64,000 nucleotides of DNA from assembly GCA_021234155.1 (NCBI GenBank), contig JAJEKV010000006.1, positions 5,615,727 to 5,679,726 on the forward strand. The letters are read 5' to 3'. The notes below the pieces were generated by a model. That model worked only from the letters and a program-made list of their open reading frames with translations. It had not been told where the DNA came from and searched no databases. This document shows, in pieces, positions 59,196 through 64,000 of this stretch. This DNA is from Isoetes taiwanensis (Eukaryota; Streptophyta; Lycopodiopsida; Isoetales; Isoetaceae). The position numbers and the translations under genes were made by a program. The stretch's first letter is position 1. Every line of letters starts with the position of its first letter.

Positions 59196-61770
59196 ATGGG
59201 CGATGTTGGTCTCGGATTATCCTGTAATGGCCATCCAAACCCCGACGATTTTGGATTTAGCTGGGGCACACCGGAGAATGTAGGTTCCGGAGTTTCGAAG
59301 CTAGATTACTTTCGGTCCTTTTTTTACAAAGATGAGGAATACTTTCTTTACGACTCTGTGTTTGTGCACTCTGGAACTGATAAGCCCTATGTCGCGAAAA
59401 TTATGCGTCTGTGGGAAGGGAAAGAAACGAAAGGGAAGAGGGTCCGTTTTCGTTGGTTCTTCGGCTCCTCTGATCTTCCTGGTAATGTTAAAATTCAACC
59501 ACCTTGTGGCCAGAAAGAGCTCTTTATTGCAGAAGGGGATTCGAAGGGAGCTGAAAATGTGAACGACCTGGTATATTTCTAGTCATCAGTTAATCTCCTT
59601 ACTGGGTTGCTGATGTTTCTTTAAATTTCTACAGGCCACCATTATCTGCAAATGCAACATGCTCTGCACATATAAGAGTTCCCAAAATCAATACCCAGCA
59701 GAAGAAGAAATTGAAAAAGCGGATTTTCTTTTTTACCGGAGTTATAATGTTTCCACGCGGAGCATTAATCCCTTGACAACACTGTTGCAGCAGCTAGGTG
59801 GTACGTGTTTCTGGTTATATTACGATTGTGGACATTATATTATTTGATTCTCTGTCCCGTATCTCTCAATAGCTCTATGGTCAAAGGCTAGCATTTTGTT
59901 TTTGCTTTACTTGTAAGTATGTAGAATATCTATCTTTTAGGGCTGTAAGGTGATTAATCCAAGTCACCTAAGAGCACTTTAAATCCCACTTGACCTTCAA
60001 ATTTATGGTGCTAAAGTTATAATATTTTGCCTGGCATGATTCTATGACACAACATTAATCATATTGGCTGTCATATGGATCATTACCATGGTCCTTGTGT
60101 ATTGATCATTCTGTTCAGACGGGGTCAGTGACATCTATTGATGCGAAACATATTATAGTAATACTGATGGACAGTTTTTGCCATTTAGTGCCTTGATATT
60201 GGATCAATCTTTGTATATTTCCCTACTCAGCGGTTTAGCCTTCATAGGCTGTTCAGTTGCTTGTATTATTGTTTCTGTACTGGCATGTCTTTATTGAGGT
60301 ATACCTTAAGTATGTTAATTTCTATTATGAATTAAAAAACGAGGAGTCTTCAAATGCATGTTCGAAGACTGGCTATTGTCATGACAGCCTAGTTTTTATT
60401 ATTTGACTTCAATATGTTTCATGGCTTGTGATGTTGACAGCAAGGAAGCTATTCAATGCACATGGTTTAAGGCCCCTCGGTGCTCTTGTACCAAGCAACA
60501 AAAATAGGCCTCCCATACCGCCGTCTTCAAAGATGAGAGGGCCTGATAAGATGAAGGAGAAAAACACTCATAAAGTGATGGAAACAAGTAAGCTTCTAGC
60601 AAAGAGACCAGGTCCATCACTGCAAGTTGATGTTCAAAAGAAGTTGAAGTTAAAAGTTTTTGAAGCAAAACAAAAAGTGGCTGAAGTAAAGCCAAAAGTC
60701 CCGTTTGCTAAACCACAAGGGGTTACTGGTCATCAACTTAATAAAGAGAAACAAACTTGTCCAGGAAAGGGAGTTATACAGCAAAGAAAGATATTTCGGA
60801 AGCTTGTAAGTTTTCCTCAGCAGACCTCCTTTTCTTTTCTTTCTGAAATTTGTGCACTAGATTTGAAGTTTTGTTTTGTAAAATGGAGATTATGAAAAGG
60901 AAGTTCACAATAGATGCATATTGTGAATTGTCAACAAATTCTATATAGATTGCATTTTCAGTTACAACAGTATCTGTCTCGTAGAATTTGACAGGATAAG
61001 TAAAATATACGGAACATTGGCAGGATGAAGTAAATATATGGTACATTGGCCATAGAACAAGCAGATTTCAGTTTTTCATGTTTTTCATTAGTCAGAATTT
61101 GACAGGATAAATTAAATATACAATTGCAATAGAACAAAACAATGCCGCGAATATCAGATGCATACACATAGTTTAAAATTAAAGTGGACGTCTTCTCTGG
61201 TACTGCTTTCTATGGTCCTAGGCCGCTATAAAAAGAAGGGCAAGTAATTTTCATGTTGGAGAGCTTATACTCTCTAAGTAGAATATTCTGTGTTGTAGTA
61301 TGAACAATTTTCTATCTTGCCCATGCTGAATGTTTTCCTAATTGCTGCACGGAGTAGAAGTGATCTATAAGAGACATGGAATAAATAGATTATGTTCATC
61401 TAGAAGTGCTTAGGATTATGCCATATATATAAAATATTAGCTCACACAGGCAAGTTTGTTTTCCAAAGGATTGGAAGGATCAACTGGAGCAGTGCTATCA
61501 TAATGGTCTTGTTTTACTGCTTCAAAACTTTAATCCGTCTTTTCAAGCAAGTGATATCTTTGTAAGAATGCAAGCTAGAACTCTTATATATTTTGTAATT
61601 TAATTGTTATGGTGATGGGGGTAAATGTGTGCGACAGGAAGCCTTGTCTCTCATTTTTCCTGGTGTACGTTGTGAAGTATCCATCATTCCTCAGGTTAGC
61701 AGGCCCCAAAGGATGCTATACAAGGAGATTCCGTCAGTAACGGATTCAGGTCTGCATATTCTGAGCTCAG
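59196..61770 (+). CDS. ASI1-like BAH and RRM protein (3' end not resolved)
   Basis: Exons are 59196-59570, 59635-59800, 60441-60805, about 61450-61561 and 61638-61770. The first two encode a BAH domain (KLDYFRSFFYKDEEYFLYDS, YVAKIMRLWEG, FRWFFGSSDLP, KELFIAEGDSKGAENVNDL, then CKCNMLCTYKSSQNQYPAEE and ADFLFYRSYNVSTRSINPL). Exon 3 is a Lys-rich linker. Exons 4-5 (WKDQLEQCYHNGLVLLLQNF, SDIFEALSLIFPGVRCEVSI) match the start of the RRM-like domain of plant ASI1 (ANTI-SILENCING 1). ASI1 binds heterochromatic introns and promotes correct 3' processing of the host transcript; that role is inferred. The exon 3-4 phase does not fit, so a small exon may be missing. The gene should continue past 61770: the RRM is incomplete and a donor (GTAAAT) follows. 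Confidence 0.75.
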
Positions 61771-61919
61771 GTAAATAAGTTGTTTAGAATCCTCCCTCCG
61801 TCTGGTACACATGGTTTGCCAATGTTTGGATCATAACCTGCTGAAAAACATGCTGTATAGGGTGATTGAGTTGTTCCCATGTCAATCTGAAATCAGCTAT
61901 CCTGAGGAATATTAAAATG

Positions 61920-62870
61920 TAAAAGAAGAAGAAGAAGAAGATTATATTAACGTCTACGAGAGACCGCTTGGGTATATGAGACCAAATATACATCAATCAT
62001 GTCCAGCTAGGGGCGCATTTGCAGCCACCTAGAGATATTGCATAAAAAAGGAAAAAGAAAACTAAAACAATGAGATTAAGAAACTTTTGTCTTCTTGGCC
62101 ACGGGCTCAAAGTATAAAGTAATGTCAGACTTGTTTTCTCTTTTGAAGGACTGCTTATGTTTATCCTTTACCGTCCGCTTTCTTCTTCTCGACACTTTCA
62201 TGGTTACTCCTTTTGAGATTGGATGAGATGGTCCGGGGAGAGAACCTGCCTTCCGTTTATTATCATTATCACCTCCAATGAGAAAGAAAGTGATCAGTCT
62301 TTGCGTAGGATCGTTTTCATGTCCCGCTCTTCCCCCAGCTTGCTCCTTTAATAGATTTCTTCTATGCACCGTCATTTGGTGAAGAAAAAGAGCTATACAT
62401 TTCTGATCCTCATAGGCGATCAGTTTGGAGAGGGAGGTAGGTTCCCGAAATAGGCAATGGAATCTGCCCCGTATTTCATAATAGACTGGACATGTGAAGA
62501 TGAAATGTTCCTCTGACTCAATTACATTCAAGTGACATAGTCTGCAGATTCTTTTCGAGCGCTCCACCTTCGGTCTACTAGCACGACCAGCTTCGATCTC
62601 GAGCTGATGAGATGAGACCCTGAGCTGACCGATAGCATGTCTCACCTTATGTGCGAGGTGAATATTCAAATATCCTGGTCGCTCGATGAAACCATCTTCA
62701 TTGATCTCAAGGAAGTGATCTTTGTAAAATTGCATCTTGGTAGGAAGATCACTTGGGGTTAACCATGTCCTTGATATGTATAAAATTTCCAGATCGTGCC
62801 GTATGAGCTGGTTCTTCTCTTTTTCAAGTCTCTTTTTTGCTCCAGGTTTTACCCATTGCAAAGCATTACG
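61920..62870 (-). mobile_element. LINE copy in a BAH/RRM gene intron
   Basis: The minus-strand frame 62861-62076 (261 codons, open) encodes a LINE C-terminal part: WVKPGAKKRLEKEKNQLIR, FYKDHFLEINEDGFIERPGY, then RICRLCHLNVIESEEHFIFT with CPVYYEIRGRFH, a complete Cys-x2-Cys, His, Cys set. The tail is rich in Lys and Arg. Downstream (61920-61990) the 3' end shares the GGTCTCTCGTAGACG stretch with LINE-B and ends in (CTT)n. It lies in the opposite direction to the BAH/RRM gene, past its last visible exon. This is the best preserved copy of the family here, but only the C-terminal part is present. Confidence 0.75.
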
Positions 62871-64000
62871 GAGACAACGAGCATCCCTTATCTTAATAAG
62901 CTAAGCTTTTTGAAGGAAAAAAGTCAGAAGCAATCTATTGGGTCTTTCTTCTTTGGATTTGAGTTTATTGATTCATACCTCCTAGAGCCCATAAGGCAAC
63001 AAAAGTAAACAATGAATACATTAAGGCCGTATGTTTGCTTCGGCTCTTGCAGTAGCTTCATAAAAATCTAAAGTTTGCTGTCAATATTTCCACCATTCAT
63101 CAAAATAGTCCCTGGGTCTGTTTAGTTACTTCTCTAACAGCTCTGTAAGATGTGGCATCCAGTGAAAATTCTATTAGCAAAGTATATCATTACGGTGAAG
63201 CATGGCATTCTAGAATCTTGGGGATATTTATAGTTCCATCTTGGACTCTCTTTTGAGTGCTGTTTGTTTGTGTTTTTTCATTTTTAGACTGTAAGGTGTA
63301 AAGGAGATAGTGAATTATTATGCCTCTATGCAATAAGGCAAGCTCATGATTCTCTCAAGCTGTATTGTTTGTTTCTTAAGCTCTATTTCATTTGAGATAC
63401 GTTATCTTTCTTCCCACTAGCTTCGACAGACTCTCTGGTACAGATTATATTAAAATCTGCATTCACCTCTTGCTGCTAATAGAAGTCCATTAGACCACAA
63501 CTTCTTAATCACATTCAAGAGGTATCTTTTCATATCCATTTTTAATTTGATCTAATTAGTCTAGTTTTTGGAAGCTTCTACTATAAGAGGAAATATGCTA
63601 ACCTCTGCAAAGGAGCAGCACACGGTCCATGCGAGTTGGTACTGATCGGGTGGTAGCTTTAAGCTGCCATGTTGTAGCATTAAATTCAGCAAGCGATATA
63701 CCATCAGGCATATAGTGCTTGTTTGATAATTCTGGATAGGAAAGGTATAGCTGAAACACCCAATCTAAGCAGTTCTTTAGCCCAATTTGTGGTCCACGTA
63801 AAGTTGCAGGTTTCACCAAATGGTGCACAGCCAAATTTTGTTACCATTCTATTGATCCACGACCCAATCTTCCTGTTATCTATGAGAAAGTTGTTTGTGG
63901 TTATTGCCATGGCAATATAGGTGGCAGAACAATTTGACTGGAAAGTATGGGGCAATCCATTCTTCGTTTTCTGCTTTGAAACATTTAACGACTGGTATGC
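62871..64000. other. Right edge: likely intron of the BAH/RRM gene
   Basis: I find no continuation of the RRM on the plus strand. On the minus strand, frames at 63598-63834 and 63704-63955 (with NFTWTTNWAKELLRLGVSA) overlap in different frames; they look partly coding but I recognise no family. The region may be intron or hold a fragment of an unrelated gene. Confidence 0.3.

Overview
This 64 kb window is nuclear DNA of a land plant. The evidence is spliced genes with GT-AG introns, plant-type proteins (an SLAC1/SLAH anion channel, a PLATZ protein, an ASI1-like BAH plus RRM protein, a plant-type HROB, remains of a YTH protein and of a PLS-type PPR gene) and a very high load of degraded plant transposable elements. 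The species cannot be fixed from the sequence. A gene-poor, repeat-rich genome such as that of a fern, lycophyte or gymnosperm would fit, but this is inference. I saw no bacterial features, CRISPR arrays or operons.

Layout. About 1.0-5.6 kb is a GC-rich, broken non-LTR retrotransposon (LINE-B, plus strand) with an endonuclease, a reverse transcriptase and a C-terminal Cys/His domain. From 5.6 to 22.2 kb there are only repeats and broken elements: LINE-A 3' ends, a LINE C-terminal ORF, hAT C-terminal fragments, a tRNA-derived SINE and tandem tRNA-like heads, a MULE transposase relic, and a longer decayed hAT transposase gene (19.6-22.1 kb, minus). From 23.8 to 24.7 kb lies a partial, intron-containing duplicate of the HROB gene. 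The SLAC1/SLAH-like gene occupies 25.1-28.3 kb (four exons). From 29.5 to 33.7 kb there are LTR-retrotransposon remains, an 886-bp hAT-type non-autonomous element with a clear 8-bp target duplication, and a retroposed gene fragment with a poly(A) tail. PLATZ (36.6-37.1 kb, plus) and HROB (37.5-40.0 kb, minus, six exons) converge. From 40.3 to 44.7 kb is an LTR retrotransposon remnant (minus) with two LTRs, a primer-binding site and gag, also holding a foldback element. A PPR pseudogene (minus) lies at 45.3-46.9 kb. From 47.3 to 51.2 kb there are two copies of a dispersed repeat containing a (GA)n tract; in the longer copy an inverted-repeat element sits inside the GA tract. From 53.5 to 58.3 kb there are LINE relics and a YTH pseudogene. 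The right end (59.2-61.8 kb and probably beyond) is a BAH/RRM gene with a LINE copy in an intron.

The apparently functional host genes are four: the SLAC1-like channel (anion efflux), HROB (an OB-fold factor of homologous recombination), PLATZ (a zinc-binding regulator) and the ASI1-like BAH/RRM protein (chromatin and RNA processing). They share no pathway. The main interest lies in the repeat biology: an element inserted in a microsatellite with a related unoccupied site nearby, a LINE family with variable short-repeat tails, tandem tRNA-like SINE heads, an apparent inversion inside an LTR, and many two-copy tandem duplications of about 27-70 bp.
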